The notes under the pieces are model-generated. The model ran no database searches, was not told where the DNA came from, and saw only the letters and a list, made by a program, of their open reading frames with translations. Positions 63,471 to 64,000 of a stretch of DNA of 64,000 nucleotides are shown here, in pieces. The number at the start of each line of letters is the position of its first letter. The stretch's first letter is position 1. This DNA is from Heracleum sosnowskyi (taxonomy: Eukaryota > Streptophyta > Magnoliopsida > Apiales > Apiaceae), in NCBI GenBank assembly GCA_030848705.1, contig CM061235.1, forward strand, positions 130,680,228-130,744,227, read 5' to 3'. Position numbers and translations under genes: made by a program.

Positions 63471-64000
63471 TGTAACACCTCAACTTCAATTTTTATTTTC
63501 GGTAGATAGTTGTCATAAAAATTCTATTATGTTCGAAGTATTTACATATTTTGGTGTTGTTGCTAAGTATTATCTCAGGAATGGCTTGTAGGAATTAATC
63601 GTATACAAGTTGGATACGTCAATCCCAAAAGAAAAGGAAAAGAGAAAGGAAATTATCTTAAATTCATTTGAGTCAATATTGTTTGTGAAGAAAAAAGATG
63701 GTTCTTTACGATTATGCATTGATTATAGAGAATTAAACAAGTTGACAGTGAAGAACAAGTATCCCCTGCCACGAATAGATGACCTTTTTGATCAGTTGCA
63801 AAGAGCTAAATATTTCTCGAAGATTGATTTACACTCTGATTATCATCGGTCATCAGATAAGTGTGAAGAAAGAAAGCATTCATTTGACGGTATTTAGGAC
63901 GCGATATGGTCATTATGAGTTTATAGTCATGTCATTCGGAGTAACCAATGCACCAGCAATTTTTATGGATTTAATGAACCGTGTGTTCAAGGATTTTCTA
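63471..64000 (+). pseudogene. Second copy of the deleted chromovirus, running off the window
   Basis: The truncated LTR start at 63471 is joined to RT at the same point as in copy 1. Here VKKKDGSLRLCIDYRELNK is intact, showing that copy 1 gained a base. A 7-bp duplication near 63850 (TCATCGG) shifts the frame within DYHQI. The rest lies beyond 64000. Confidence 0.88.

Overview
This is nuclear DNA of a flowering plant, most likely a eudicot. The evidence is an intronless AP2/ERF regulator with an EDLL tail, GT-AG introns with a perfect plant branch point, plant-type CACTA, hAT, Tat, SIRE-like, chromovirus and TRIM elements, and AT-rich spacers. The species or family cannot be fixed from the sequence alone. 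Only three or four loci look like ordinary host genes: an ERF transcription factor (16747-17376, +), a secreted or ER-targeted TolB/DPP6-type beta-propeller protein (49836-51950, +), and a duplicated, unrecognised 175-residue ORF (54967-55494 and 61310-61837, both -). Almost everything else is transposable elements, often nested three deep.

Region 1 (1-16.4 kb). An AT-rich spacer with MITE-like debris is followed by a non-autonomous CACTA-type element (2378-16429). It is packed near its ends with the motif TTTCCTACCG and its complement. A complete, young Tat-type Ty3/gypsy retrotransposon (2440-13138, minus orientation, 527-bp LTRs, TSD CGAGT) sits 62 bp inside it. That retrotransposon carries an intact 1887-residue gag-pol with two RNase H domains. 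It also carries a convergent plus-strand gene of three exons, with its own TATA box, downstream of a TTCGACCAGG minisatellite. The nest ends 318 bp before the ERF start codon.

Region 2 (17.4-45 kb). A 631-bp hAT MITE is followed by copies of a segment here called S, which lies just upstream of the beta-propeller gene. S occurs three times: 19352-20475; 23620-23890 with 42848-43075; and 45000-45478 with 49470-49790. Tandem arrays of a 189-bp-LTR TRIM separate the copies. S1 carries a 465-bp solo LTR. S2 is split by a 5'-truncated SIRE-like Copia element, whose long extra ORF was hit by a second, oppositely oriented element of the same family (24632-34542). Further solo LTRs lie inside these (27131-27976; 37059-40081, itself holding 37923-39230). 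S3 is split by a hAT transposon.

Region 3 (45.4-52 kb). A full-length hAT element (45479-49469) has perfect 12-bp TIRs, an 8-bp TSD and an uninterrupted three-exon transposase model. It lies about 370 bp upstream of the beta-propeller gene.

Region 4 (52-64 kb). Fragmentary repeats are followed by a direct duplication with a period near 6.3-6.4 kb. Each unit holds the 175-residue minus-strand ORF, an AT-rich degenerate tandem repeat, and a chromovirus with the same internal deletion joining its 5' LTR to the RT domain. The second ORF copy has lost the TATA box that the first copy retains.

All calls come from reading the sequence. Family names rest on recalled protein signatures, and no database search was run.
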